64,000 bases of DNA, taken from NCBI GenBank assembly GCA_025504975.1, contig JANUWI010000018.1:434001-498000 (forward strand), written 5' to 3'. Made by a program: the position numbers and the translations under genes. Below, one piece after another: positions 35,323-47,231 of the stretch; positions within the stretch are counted from its first letter, which is position 1, and each line of letters opens with the position of its first letter. Source of the DNA: Plenodomus lindquistii. Lineage: Eukaryota; Ascomycota; Dothideomycetes; Pleosporales; Leptosphaeriaceae. A model generated the notes under the pieces. That model searched no databases and was not told the DNA's origin. It was given only the letters and a program-made list of their open reading frames with translations.

Positions 35323-35650
35323 GGTGGGCAAAGTTGTTCCTGGACGCTGTGCGCGGCGGGAAGCGTTCAGCAGAGGTTATATAGCCGTTGGACGGCGTCT
35401 GGCCCAGGTGACAGTCCGGGCAGCGTGCGGAGGGCTAAATAGTGTGAGCAAGGCCAGAGGGCGCATCCCTGCAAGCCTGGCATTCAAGCTTTCCCCGTGG
35501 GCGGAGTACTAGCCGCGTTGGGTACTGCACCCTGTGGAGCAGCAGCGACGGAAGCTGCGAAGAGGCCACAGAGCCTCACCAACAAGCCCCGTCCACGATA
35601 CCTACCCATTGGAGAATTAACCCGCGCGCCGCTCACGCAGGGTTTTCACC
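35323..35650. promoter_or_regulatory. Shared divergent promoter, GAL7 / YIPF6-type gene
   Basis: This is a 328-bp gap between start codons. The region is GC-rich and I see no clear TATA box or Gal4-type site (CGG-N11-CCG) by eye. Confidence 0.4.
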
Positions 35651-36677
35651 ATGGCCATGATGCCAAGCGCTGCAACCTCGTCGGGCAACCCGTACGATGG
35701 CGATGCCGTGGAGCGTGACCTGATTGACCCCGACGATGGTACGTCGCGTGCATGCTCTCCCTAGCCATCGCTCAGGTGTATACATACATTGAGCCATGGG
35801 CGGCCCGCGCTAACCCCCCACCAGCCACCCTCGACGACCTCGATGATCCTCTGCAGGGCGCGGGCACCTCGGACCGCGCGCCGTTGACGGGCAACATGCA
35901 ACGGGGCGCGGCCAACACGCAGTCGTACCTGACGTCGAGCATCCCGGGCGAAGACCGCCGCGCCCCGACCAACACCATTGACGAGACGGTGTGGGAGACG
36001 CTGTCGCGCGATGTCTTTGGCATCTGGGAGAAGCTGAAGCAGGTGCTGTATCCCAAGTACCTGCTGGGTGGCATGATGCAGCGAGGGGGGGGCATCGGCG
36101 CAGCAGAACGCGGCGAAGCAGACGCGGTTGGCCGAGGCATCAGGAACATTGCAGGCAGATGGCCCGATGCAGATGTCATCCTACAGGGCGGCATGAGCGA
36201 GGGACTGAGAGACTGGGACCTTTGGGGGCCCCTCATCTTCTGCCTGCTGCTGAGCTTGTTTCTGTCATGGGGAGCCAAGGGAGACCAGAAAGACCTCGTC
36301 TTCTCAGGCGTCTTCGCCATGGTGTGGATTGGCGAGGCTGTCGTCACATTGCAGATTAAGCTGCTGGGCGGTAACATGTACGTTGGGAGACACCCATTGC
36401 GTTTGACACTTGCTAACACGTCGCCAGCGCATTCTTCCAGTCCGTGTCCATCATAGGCTACACCCTCTTTCCGCTCGTCATTGCGTCCATCCTCAGCGCC
36501 GTGGGCATACCGACCATTGTCAGGATACCCGTCTATCTTGTCCTCATTGCCTGGTCACTGGCAGCAGGCGTGAGCATCATGGGAGGCTCGGGGGTGGTCA
36601 GAAACCGGGTGGGCATTGCTGTATACCCATTGTTTGTTTTTTACATTGCGCTGGGCTGTCTCTGCTTCATCAGCTAG
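35651..36677 (+). CDS. Yip1-domain Golgi membrane protein, YIPF6/Yip4 type
   Basis: Yip1-family proteins interact with Rab GTPases and function in ER-Golgi vesicle traffic. Exons are 35651-35738, 35825-36377 and 36428-36677; introns are 86 and 50 nt with matching phases, and the product is 296 aa. A soluble N-terminus contains DVFGIWEKLKQVLYPKYLLG, typical of the subgroup, followed by the DWDLWGPLIFCLLLSLFLSW membrane entry, then LLGGNIAFFQSVSIIGYTLF across the second intron and three more helices. Five hydrophobic segments fit a Yip1 domain. The assignment to the YIPF6/Yip4 branch rests on the WDLWGPL and FFQSV motifs. Confidence 0.88.
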
Positions 36678-37575
36678 ACTGGCTACTTGTAGGATGATAG
36701 GAGCATGGCTTGTCTTGTACCGATAGACTGGAGTTTGACACCAACGAGTTGTCACTGCACAGGAGGAAGGGAGGTCAGATTGATCATGTCAACAATTCTT
36801 GCTACAAGATGACGGAAACGGGTCCATGGGATCTAGACATGCATTGTGATGGAGCAAATATCATAGAATCGTCTCGTTCCTGTGCACGCGCCCAAGACGC
36901 ATCCATGGATGACTTGCTCTCCCGGTACTTAGCCGTCCGCGATTCCCCACTCCGTCATTGGTTCTTTGGCGTCGAGCGACAACACACTCGACCACGACGG
37001 GTAGAAGCGCCAGCACGCTGCACACCGCCGGCCACTGAAGACACGCAACGCGCTCCTGCGGCTTCCCTTTTCTCTGTGTACGCGTTGGATGCTCGCTGTG
37101 CAGTGCAATTCCTGGCATCGGCGCATGACGCCTGGAAATTGGCTGCAAATCGAGCTGAAAGCGCTTTGACCGACTCCGCTGCAACCACGGTCTCGAACGC
37201 CAGGCCTCTCCTGAGCACAAGAAAACCTCCACGAACCCTCGGGCGACCGCCTCAAGCCCCACTGCCACTCAAAGGCCACGGTGTGCATGCTGAGCTCAGA
37301 GTAGCTGTCTTGCGCTCCGCCCGTCAGCCCGCCACTACTAGCCTCGTCGGAGCCGCTCGCCTGCCCACTATTGTCGACAAGTGAACCCCAGCGTTCACCA
37401 CCGTTTCACTTGCTATTGTAGCCATTGAGGCAAACGCGACTCGCCTGTGTTGAAAACTGAGTAATCAGCACGCTCACCCCCACGTCTGCACCAAGTCTTC
37501 TCCTCGATCGAATCCATTGCCTACAGACATCCTCCCGCCCACCACCACACCACTACTGGCGCATACGTCTCAACC
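36678..37575. other. Intergenic, promoter side of the RanBP3-type gene
   Basis: About 0.9 kb. A 224-codon ORF at 36710-37384 (plus) has no recognisable domain, overlaps comparable ORFs on the other strand, and is probably chance in GC-rich DNA. Confidence 0.5.
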
Positions 37576-39418
37576 ATGGCAGCCGCATCGGAACTACAGG
37601 AAGGCACCGTGGCCGCCACCACCCCTGCCCTAGAGTCGAAAGACCCTGTACAAGCAGGCAGCAACTCTCCCGCCCGAAGCGACAAGAGCAGCGACAGCGA
37701 GGGAAAAGAAGTCCGAGACAGACTCAAGGAAACACAGATCGATGCGCAGGCCACATCAGATCCCACCTCTGGGTCAGACCAGCACATGAACGACGCGCCA
37801 AACGGCGGCGCCAAGGCAACAGATCTGAGTGCCTCAGGCTCAGATAGTGAGCGGGGCCGTTTGAGCAGGAAGCGTAGTCGAGAAGATTTTGAAGAAGAGG
37901 TCGAGGCCGAAAAGCAGCCTGGAAAGAAGGTCGAGGCCGGTTCTGAGCGACACAGGCGCAAGAAGTCTAGAGACATTTCCATAAACGATTTACCTCTTGT
38001 GAAGCCAGCGCCCAGCACCATCTCACGCATCGAAGAAAATGACGGCGACGAGCAAATGCCTACCCCCAAGAAAGACGCCGCAGCGCCTGCACCATCCGAG
38101 AAGCTATCCGGCACCGGCACCAGTCCCAAGAACAAACGCACACGCGAGCAAGCCGAGAGAGATACTGCGGCTGCCGAGGAAACTTCCGAAGGCGTGGCCG
38201 TCAATGGCAAGCCCGCGCGCGCGACTGGCGAGGAGCGAGACACCAAACGCCTACGTGATCAAGAAGCTTCTCAGTCTAGCAATGACACCGTTGAGCCAAC
38301 GACCAAGGTACCAACTATAGTATACCAACGATGCTAAACTTGAGCTGACACCAATTAGATTGCGCCAAGCAGTGGCTTCGCGAACACGTCCGCAGCGTCG
38401 CCTTTCGCCGCAATGGCAGCCAAACCTCAAGCGCCGAAGCCCTCCGATACAGCAGACTCAATACCACAGACGTCTGACGACAAGTTCAAGTCCTCGGGGT
38501 TTGGTAGTTTCGCTAGCTCTACAGCGTCACCGTTCGGGGGATTCGGTAGCGCAAAGCCAAACACAAGTTCACCTTTTGGCGCTGCAAGTGGAAGCAAGCT
38601 TTCATCCTTTGCCGGAAGCAAGTCTCCTGACAGTGGCTCAAGCGGTTTCGGTGTCTTGGGCGGCTCCAGCAAGCCTACCTTGGGCGGATCTACATTTGGC
38701 AGTGCGACAGGGTTCGCGAGCCTTGCTTCTGGGCCCAAAGGAACCGGCCTCTCGTCATTTGGGGGACCGACAGGATCTCTAGAGATCAAGGGTTTGACAA
38801 AAAAGGCAGACAAGCCTTTTGGTGCAGCAGCCATTGGCGAAGCATCGGATGACGAAGAGGGCAACGAGTCAGGCTCTGATACCAACAGCAAAGAGGAGCG
38901 GCAATCGAGCCAGCCTCTCCTCTCACAGCAACGTAAGTTGTCCGACACATGGATTGCAGCCCCTTCTAAAACACGTACAGCGCACGAGACCGGAGAAGAA
39001 GGCGAAAGCACAGTCTGGACCGGCCGAGCAAAACTATACACCATGGCTGGCGAGGGGACGGAGAAAGCATGGCAAGAGCGTGGCAGCGGAAACTTCAAGT
39101 TCAACATTACAGACGACGAACCTCGAAAGGCACGATTCGTACTGCGCGCAGACGGAACTCATCGACTGCTGCTCAATGCAGCAGTGACCAAGAACATGAT
39201 TTTTGGTGGCAATGCTCAAGGCGAAAAGCCCAAGGACACGCGGTTGCTGTTCAGCTCGCCAAACTCAGATGGCGAATTAGAAATGCATTTGCTCAAGGTA
39301 AGTCTGAATTACTGCCGTTACAATGATGGATATAGACTGATGATCACAACAGTTGAAAGCCGAAAACGCAATCAAGCTCTGGGAAGAAGTCACAAAAGTC
39401 AAAGAAGAGGAATTGTAG
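37576..39418 (+). CDS. YRB2: Ran-binding protein, RanBP3/Yrb2 type
   Basis: Yrb2/RanBP3 is a nuclear cofactor of Crm1-dependent export. Exons are 37576-38307, 38359-38932, 38981-39297 and 39353-39418, giving 562 aa; the 48-nt third-exon boundary intron (38933-38980) is in frame, so an unspliced reading also stays open. The N-terminus is acidic and Ser-rich with basic clusters such as RKRSREDFEEE and RHRRKKSRDI. The middle carries scattered FG motifs (SGFGSFAS, SPFGGFGS), and the C-terminus a RanBD1 domain: WTGRAKLYTMAGEGTEKAWQ, ERGSGNFKFN, then RLLLNAAVTKNM. Domain order and FG content fit Yrb2/Hba1; a Nup50-like relative is the main alternative. Confidence 0.9.
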
Positions 39419-41688
39419 GATGATCCTGTCTTAGCACTCGCGACAATGACCATGAACCTCCACGGAGAATAACATGGTCCGCAGCCTTGATGGTAGTGCG
39501 CGCGCTGTTCCTGCATATGGATAGAAATCTTTAGGATATTCATTGTACGCATTCTTCATATCATCTTTGTTAGTAATTGACTTTAGACCTGTTGCTCTTA
39601 TGAAGAAACGAAGATGCATATTGGGATAGGATGATAGGTACGAAGAAGCCAGGGGTAGCATTGGAGTTGGGGACCAGGTCGTGTCGTGGCTTTGCTACTG
39701 GGTCAGTGGAGGAGGATGAGCGAGTCTCGAACATGCAAAGCTGGAAGCTTTTCCATATATCACGCTCTGTACATACCATTTCCGAATCCAAGTAACGTTA
39801 CTGTCTATACCCCATCATCTGATGCAAAGTACCTTTTTTTTATTCGTCTAAACGCCGCCATCGTTACACAACACATTTATGCTTTTTCCTCGAGCATCAG
39901 CACAAACCACTACACCGGGCCCACAATAAGGCTACGACCCTACATTCTCGCTCCGCATACGCACATCTTTCCGGCGTCCTGCATGACCCTGGATCGACCT
40001 ACCGAGCCGATGCACCAATGAAACAGAGTCTGGAACGACATCCCATGTTGCGATGCAGCATCGTCGTGTTCGGAGACCATCGCGTTGGGATCTGAGATCT
40101 CGACTTCTTTTCTTTTGCGCGATGCGAGGAGGACGAGTGGGTATATGCTGCCTACTGTATGAATTCTCCGATTGGATCAAACTGTGAGAGCAGGGACATG
40201 ACATGCGATTGAGTTGGATGTGAGGAAGGGGCGCCCTGGGACAAGTGGGCGCCGAGGAAGGGTGGTAAGGCACTCATCCAACATCCGTTGCTGCGGTATA
40301 TAGCCTCGCTATGTCTGCACTGTAATGTCGAGATTTTGGTATACCCATATTCAACTTTCCAACGGGTCGAGAGAGCATGTGGGATCTCGGTTTTCTCGAA
40401 TTTGTGGCGAGGGTGGCGGATAGGTGGGACAGTGTGGCACCCTGTGTGTATGCGGAGACGCAGCACTTGGACTCAGAGATGTGCGGAGGGAGCGAGAGCA
40501 CTTTGACTGCTGATGTATATACTGTGAGTTGTGCTCTTGGATTTGCCGACGTTTTTTTAATACGGGGGATATAGCTGGATAACAGAGAGAGCGAGCCTCC
40601 GCGAAACTTTACACGCGTGCTCAGAAGGTCGCTGGCTATGGAATACAGTAGGAATTGGAGTGATTTTGTTACAAGCTGTGGCTCTGTGTATGTTATCTTG
40701 ATTTTGGATGGCAAGTGGATAAGACTGATCAAGTTATACAGATCTTCTTCTATGTCAACAACGAGTACTGATTTGACGGGTGGTTATGTGCAAGGAAGAC
40801 TGTTGGAAGAGGGGGTTTTGTTTGACGATGAATTGGGGGCGGGACGTTGTGAGACGGTGAGAGCGATGCAGAGAGACGTTATAGAGGATGATGCAGAAGA
40901 TGTGCTAGAGGAGGAGCATCCCAATGCTAAACTGGTGTGGACGTGGACTGAAACAAGACCATGAGACGACGGAACAGATGAGAGTTAAATTCGCTCACGT
41001 TAAGAATGTAAGGGTCGCTCAGAGAATTCCAGGACGTGCACCAGCGGAGGGCGTCTGCTTTCAAGTATAGGTACTCACGGAGAAGCTCTAACTTCAAAGT
41101 CAGCATAACAACGTAATATATTCACTAAATGTGCTTAAAATCTTTGCTTGGGTGCTCTGCCCATAGGAAAGACACGATCTCTTTACCTCATATGTAATTT
41201 GTCGTCTCCCGGACATGCTTTAGGTTGCAAGGGAAGGTTTTCTATGATTGTGTAAACCTAATAATAACTGTACGAGCATCTTTGTACCGAGGCACGCTCA
41301 AAGCTACACAGTAAGCACAACAAAGATGCCACATCCACAAGCCCATCAACCACACAAAGCCAAAGACGTAGTACAATAGGATTATTCTATCCCGAAAGAG
41401 ACAAGCGACATAAACAATCCAATACACTCTACCATACTCTAACTTCACAACGAAGACACGTGTTACCCCCCGGCTTCTCGAACGTCATACCGCCTCGCCT
41501 CCCCGCCTCGCGTGTGCCCCACCAACCCTCACCAACCTGATCTCGACCCCGCCAGACCAGCAAGCAAACCAACACCAAACCGCACTCCCACAAATGTGAG
41601 ATCCCGCCGACGGGTGCCCCAAGCACAGGGCTGCTATATACCGTAGAGATGTAGAGGCTGACGGTTAGCAAATAGACAAACCGCAAAC
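39419..41688. other. Intergenic, no gene recognised
   Basis: About 2.3 kb. The longest ORFs (40274-40732 minus, 40617-40964 plus) show no recognisable domain. The last 200 bp before 41689 should hold the acyl-CoA-binding protein promoter; it is C-rich on the plus strand near 41465-41560. Confidence 0.5.
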
Positions 41689-42354
41689 ATGCCCGGAGCC
41701 AAATACACAGAAACCTACAAGAAGGTGTCGGCCATGGGCGAGAAGCTCAAGGCGGCGGGCAAGCAGGGGCCTAGCAATGATGAGCAGTTGCATGTAAGTT
41801 TTCTTCTTCTTTTTCTTCTTCCTCATCTACAGACTACCATCTTTTTGGGTAGTTTGTTTTGGGGTTGTGGATATGTTTGCGTCCAGGCTTGTGGGAGTGC
41901 TCTGTTGTGCTCTGCACTGGCCGCTCGGTTGCGACGCGATGCCTAGGTTCTGGGGCAAAATGATGGGTTAGAATGAACACTGACAGGGTTTGTGATTATA
42001 GCTCTACGCGTATGCCAAGGTAGCAGAGGGCAAGGACTTCAGTGAGGCGAAGAAGCCTGGCATGTTTGATTTGGCTGTACGTCCCACCAGAACTCGGCCT
42101 CCCTCCATTTGAACGACTCTCTCTCCTCCTTCTGTAACACGCCTACACATACGATACCGCAATCCTCTCAGCCACTTGCCGCGACGCCAACGGGTGAAGC
42201 TATATGAAGGGCGAAATGCTGACGCAAAGTACCACAGGGCAAGGCAAAGTACAACAAGTGGAAGGAGGTTGTTGATGCCAACACCTCGGCCAAGGAGGCA
42301 GAGGACAAGTACGTCGAGTTGGGCGAGCAGCTGTTGGCTAAGCACGACAAGTAG
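41689..42354 (+). CDS. ACB1: Acyl-CoA-binding protein
   Basis: This small cytosolic carrier binds long-chain acyl-CoA and delivers it between synthetases, elongases and desaturases. Exons are 41689-41793, 42002-42076 and 42238-42354; introns are 208 and 161 nt, longer than elsewhere in the window, all in phase 0, and the product is 98 aa. The ACBP fold is clear: PSNDEQLHLYAYAKVAEG across intron 1, KKPGMFDLAGKAKYNKWKEV across intron 2, then AEDKYVELGEQLLAKH. The Tyr and Lys of the KxxYxxW-like segment (GKAKYNKWKEV) are the usual ligand contacts. The track shows no single long ORF because each exon is short. Confidence 0.95.
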
Positions 42355-42597
42355 AGTGTCTCACAACACACGTTGAAACGTAGCAGGGCACACACAAACA
42401 GGTCTTCATGAGCATATGAGCTATACGATTTGGCATACTACACAGTAGCATTGACACTCTGATAAGTGACATCGTGCGACATCTTGCGACATGCATGCTC
42501 ACACGTTTTGATTGTGATGGCCCTTTCTAGCTGCGGCACGCCACCAGGCCTAGTAACAATTCGTGGCCGATTCTTTGGCTGAGGATAAGCACTCTCT

Positions 42598-42842
42598 TAC
42601 GAAGCAGCTCGTATTTGTTAAGCTACTAGAGTCACTAACACTATTATTCACTATAACTACTATAACACGCTAAAGGTGCTACTAAGAGTGTTAGATATTA
42701 CGTGGCTTCTCTAGAAGTAGTAGAAATTATATTATAGTAGCTTTTTATACTTTTGTTATCTTCTAGCTACTGTATAGGCTCACGCGTAATGCTATTAACA
42801 TGAGATAGGGACATAATAAATGGTGATTCTACTCCTTTGCTT
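42598..42842 (+). repeat. MITE copy D (about 245 bp, degraded right end)
   Basis: The left end TACGAAGCAGCTCGTATTTGTTAAG matches the family. The interior is closely similar to copy E over about 150 bp (GGTGCTACTAAGAGTGTTAG, TCTAGCTACTGTATAGGCTCACGCGTAATGC, ACATGAGATAGGGACATAATAAATG). The right terminus has decayed to TGGTGATTCTACTCCTTTGC. C-to-T type differences from copy E suggest mild RIP. Confidence 0.78.
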
Positions 42843-42909
42843 ACCTCATCTACCTAAAGTATCGGCCACGAATAGTTGCTAGGCCTGGTGATCCTGTCTC
42901 GAGTGATGA

Positions 42910-44967
42910 CTAAGACTGGTAAGTAGACCATGCTAGACCCTTCCAGTCCAGCTCCTTGTATTCCATCGTTGCACACCAAGGCTTCTCATCAGCGCTGTAG
43001 GGGTGGAGTGGTAAGTTGTACGGCATGCGGAAGCCCACCACTCTCTCCGCTGCTTTCTCAGCTTGCGAGCCCTCTGCGCTTGCAACGCTCGACTTGTTCG
43101 GCTGATCACTAACATCTGGAACATCTTTGCCAAACACTGGTACCATGATGGTGTCTGCATCATTGGCTCCGTCTCCAACGTCCGACTCGTTGAACAGTGC
43201 TGGCCAAACAACGACGCCCGCTTCCCAGCTCTGGATCCATATCTCGTCCTTTTTGTTGACCACGTCGCCCCAAGCCTGTTTGCTGAGGTTGGCGCTCGTC
43301 ACCATCGCCCAGTCGATTGTCTTGTGATCTTCATCACTGAAACGGATGTATGTCTTGATATGTGGTGCTGCAGGCCCACGGTGTGCTTCACGTCGGCCGT
43401 CTTCTGATTCCAACTCGGATGGTGTTCTCCAGTGACGTAGTAGCGGGTGCATGTACTCCAATTGCTTTTGCTGTTGTGCAGATTGGAGCTTCCAATGAAT
43501 CGAACCTCCTGACATGTAGCCGTCGAGGGATGTTCGGATCTCTTCTGGTGTTGGAAATATGACACTGAACTTGACAGTGTGTGGTTTCTGCGATTCGTGC
43601 TTGGAGAGGATGGAGGATTTCGTTTGTGCTCCCGACTGAGCATCAGCCTTCGTGTTGCCTGTGCTAGCGTCTTTTGATAAGACTGATTGAAAGTGGGTCA
43701 GCCATGTCGGCTGCGCACCCAGTGTGGCTATGGAGGAGATCTGAGTAACGATGCGAGGAGTCGACAGTGTGTTCTGAGCTGCAGAGATAGGAACGGCTGA
43801 AAGGATCTCCTTGAGCCCGAGCCAGCCGAAAGAAGTCCTTTTACAGGGCTCTGAAGCACTCGGTTTCTGTCTTGATGGTGCACTTCCGATGAAAGCTGCA
43901 TTGATAGTAGAGAAATCATATCCTGCAAGCTGGCTGATCAGATCCTTTGTACGTCTCTCATACGCTGTGAGATATCGAAGTAGATCCACCTGAAAGCGAT
44001 CACCAGTCCCGAGTGAATATGTTGAATCGTCGGCATCGCTTGAAAGTGACTTCTGCGAGGAAAGCGGGAGCAAAGGCGACGACCACACGGCTTGGGTCAT
44101 GTTACTCCAATCGCGGCGGATCATGTTCGCGGTATGGATAACGACCTGGGCGGTATCATCATGTCGAAACAAGATGAGCATCTTCGAGTGATGCGTTCCG
44201 AAAGGATCTGGAATGTATGCACTCAGCAACTCGATATTAGGATATTGCTCTGCTTTTTCCTATGCGTATGTTAGCAACTGCAGTTAACGACCGACGAGTG
44301 GGCTGGTGAGGGAGTGGTTCTAAGCTGGCACTTACCAGCAGTGCGATTCTCCTCGGATCGTCTCTCTTCCAGAATCCATGTACGATCTTGACCTTGACCA
44401 TATCTCTCACATCGCTGTCGAAGTGCTGCCTGCATATCATTCAGTACAAATTCATATCAGCAGCTCCCAACATGATCAGGTTGCTATCACCCCGTCGCTA
44501 AGGTTTGGTGGCATTTACATTACAAAATCCAGATCGAACAGAAAGTTGAAGTTCCAGCACTCTTTGATCAACGGATCACCCAGGATGTCCTTCAACCCAA
44601 CCGTGTCCACGTTCTCAGCTGGTCCCATATCCTCAATACGGGTAAGCTGCACAGGCGACGCAATGAACTTGACGTCGAGAGTCGCATCTTGCCCTGCGTT
44701 CGACTGTACAGGCTCTGAAGCGTCTGACGGGGGGTAAGGCGCCGTCGAAGCAGAAGCGCTCCTTGGTATTGCATCAAAGTTCCAAGTCGGCGTAAATGGT
44801 GCGTTTCGATCAGCATTACTGCGCTTCGTGCGTGGTGGACTAATTGGACGAGTGAGACTTGTACCGTTTTGGTGATTGGTAGTAGTCGTGGCTTCCAGAT
44901 TCTGCGGATCATCTGCAAGTTTGCGGCGCTTTGCAGGCGGCGCGCCGGCGGCTTCGGTCGAAGTCAT
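42910..44967 (-). CDS. TDP1: Tyrosyl-DNA phosphodiesterase 1
   Basis: It hydrolyses the 3'-phosphotyrosyl bond left by trapped topoisomerase I, acting in the nucleus. Exons are 44967-44519, 44429-44336 and 44259-42910; introns are 89 and 76 nt with matching phases, and the product is 630 aa. The N-terminus carries a likely nuclear localisation signal, PPAKRRKL. The two phospholipase-D-type HKD half-sites are visible: GTHHSKMLILF (His205, Lys207) and HIKTYIRFSDEDHKTIDW followed by VTSANLSKQAWG. Other blocks are FDLDFV leading to KIVHGFWKRDD and LSAYIPDPFGTHH. Length is normal for fungal Tdp1. Confidence 0.95.
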
Positions 44968-45139
44968 GACGCGTCCGTACTCCTGTTGGGACTTCTAATG
45001 TTTTTGCATCAAGGTTGAGCGGTGGTGATGATCACACGAGGCAAACGCATGCGTGGGAGTGTTTGTTGATGGCTGAGCATTGACCAGGCGACGGTGGAGG
45101 GCAATAGCGTACGTCAACGCAGAGGAGAGACCCATCAAG

Positions 45140-45379
45140 TACGAAGGAGCTCGTGTTTATTGAATCGCTGAAGTCACTTACATTGCTCGCCACTGTAGCT
45201 ACCATAATACACCAAAGGTGCTGCTAAGAGTGAGTAGATAGTACGTAGAGTCTCTAGGAGTAATAGAGATTATAATGTAATAACTCTTGGTGCTTTTGTC
45301 ATCTTCTTGCTACTGTATAGGCTCACGCGTCGTGCTATGAACGTGAGATAGGGACACAATAAATGCGAGCTTCATTGTA
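45140..45379 (+). repeat. MITE copy E (240 bp)
   Basis: It starts TACGAAGGAGCTCGTGTTTATTGAATC and ends AATGCGAGCTTCATTGTA. The interior is the closest relative of copy D. It lies in the 765-bp gap between the TDP1 start and the OLE1 stop. Confidence 0.8.
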
Positions 45380-45732
45380 TTAGACGGGAACCTCTAAATT
45401 TCACATCCTAGTGTGTATAGGTTGAAAGCGAGGATGAGAGTCAGCTGTCGTGATCTTAAGGCAGAATGAATCACGGGCAAATAAGAGAATCGTAGGTGAT
45501 AGTCGTGAATGATTTCATTCGTGGTAGAGACGTAAAGCTCACTTTTCTGAACGTTTTGCTCACAAAAGGCTACAAACTACTCCGTCTAATGGTACTTGCA
45601 TCGTATCCCTGATGCTTTCTCTAACGAACGCTGAGAACGGGAAAGACTATTATGCCTTCTGAAGGTGAAGTGCATTCCAAAACGCCCGGACATCGCTAAA
45701 GTCGAGTGGATGAAGAAAGAACAAGGAACATT

Positions 45733-47231
45733 TTAAGCCGCGCTTGCGCTGGCGATGGGCTGCGCAACCTTGGTGATCTGGTTGCCAGCACGGATGATCG
45801 GATTGCCTTGGTCATCCTTGACAACGTTGACCTCCTTGTTCTCCTTCTGGGCACGCTTCCAGATCTCAACCTCGCATCCTCCACGGATGACACCGACGCG
45901 CATGGTGGAGAGAAGGTTGTGTGCAGCGTTGGAGTGGAAGTAAACACCACCGTTGAACATGGCAGTAGCGTCCTTTCCAATACCGCTCTTGATCAGAGTC
46001 TTGCCACCGGGGTGCTCATTGATGAAGTCGGTGACATCGTGGACAACACCAGCGACAGCGACAAGACCACGGCCGTTCTTAGCCTGCTCAACGTAGTCGT
46101 CCCACTCGATGACGGGAAGCTGGTCAAGGGGAACACCCCAGTCGAGCTTGGCGCGCTTCTGGTCGATCTTCTTCTGTAGCTGTTGTACGCGACCCTTCTC
46201 AATCTCGTTGGCACGGAACTGCTTGAGGTTGGAGGCAAGACCGAGCTTGCTCCAAAGCCAGATGGACCACTTGGTGGGGTCATACTGGTGCCATTCGATA
46301 GCATTGCGGTAGTCGGAGGGGAACTCGTGGTGGAAGTTGTGGTATCCTTCGCCCAGGGTGACGAGGGCGGTAATGACGTGGTCACGGGGGCTGTTGCGGT
46401 CATCAAAGGGCTGGTCGCCGAGCCAATGAGCGAGCGAGTTGACGCAGAAAGTAGCCTGCTGGACAAAGAAGATGCGCAGGATACCGGCGTAGATGAAGCC
46501 ACCCTTCCAGTCGTTCCAGAGGAGACCAGCGACGGCTGAGGGGAAGATCAAGCCCATGAAGATGACGACCTTGATGTAGTGCTTGTGCTGCCAGACGACA
46601 ACAGGGTCCTCGTTCAAGTCGGTAATGTCGGTGCGGCCGATGCGCTTGGGGTTCTGCTTCATGACCATCCATCCGAGATGGCTGTAGAGCAGGCCCTTGC
46701 GAACACTGTAAGGGTCCTTGCTGGTGTCCGTGTACCGGTGGTGGGCACGGTGATCACGGGACCACCAGCGGATGGAGCCCTCAACAGCACCGCCGCCAAC
46801 GAGAGCGAGGAAGACACTGAGGATGAGACCGGCGTTGTATGACTTGTGTGCCCAGAGACGATGGTACCCGGCTGTGATACCGAGACCAGTCCAGAAGTAG
46901 TAGACGACTGCCCAGGCGGCGGTCTTCCACTGGAGGGGGGTCCAGAAAGCGGCGATGCAGCCGGCAAGAGGGATGCCGATGATGAAGGTCACCTGTGGAC
47001 GGTCAATACATGGATTGGGCAGAATGGAGAAAGCAATTGGCGACTTACGTTGAGCCAGTTGACGTGCTTGTACCAGTTTGCCTTTGTGATGGGCGTCTCG
47101 GTGATGTGTGGCTTCTTGGGGTCGTACTTGGGGTTGCGGTTTGGCTCCGAGGTGCTTGCCATGGGAGACGGCTGCTTGACGTACTCGGGGTCAATGGCCT
47201 GCATGCCCGCGACAGCCTGGTGAGAAGGCAT
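45733..47231 (-). CDS. OLE1: Stearoyl-CoA delta-9 desaturase with C-terminal cytochrome b5 domain
   Basis: This ER enzyme introduces the delta-9 double bond into palmitoyl- and stearoyl-CoA. Exon 1 is 47231-47049 and exon 2 is 46992-45733 (56-nt intron, phase 0); the product is 480 aa. Three histidine boxes coordinate the di-iron centre: HRLWAH (105-110), HRAHHRYTD and HNFHHEFP. The metal-binding NSLAHWLGDQPFDDRNSPRDH block lies between the second and third. The C-terminal cytochrome b5 domain has the haem motif HPGGKTLIKSGIGKDAT; the fusion is typical of fungal Ole1 and supplies electrons directly. Four hydrophobic segments are visible. Upstream of the start lies a long promoter region. Confidence 0.97.

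Noticed and set aside
36710..37384. 224-codon ORF upstream of the RanBP3-type gene
   Set aside because: Low in any family motif, opposed by several ORFs on the minus strand, and in the likely promoter of the next gene.
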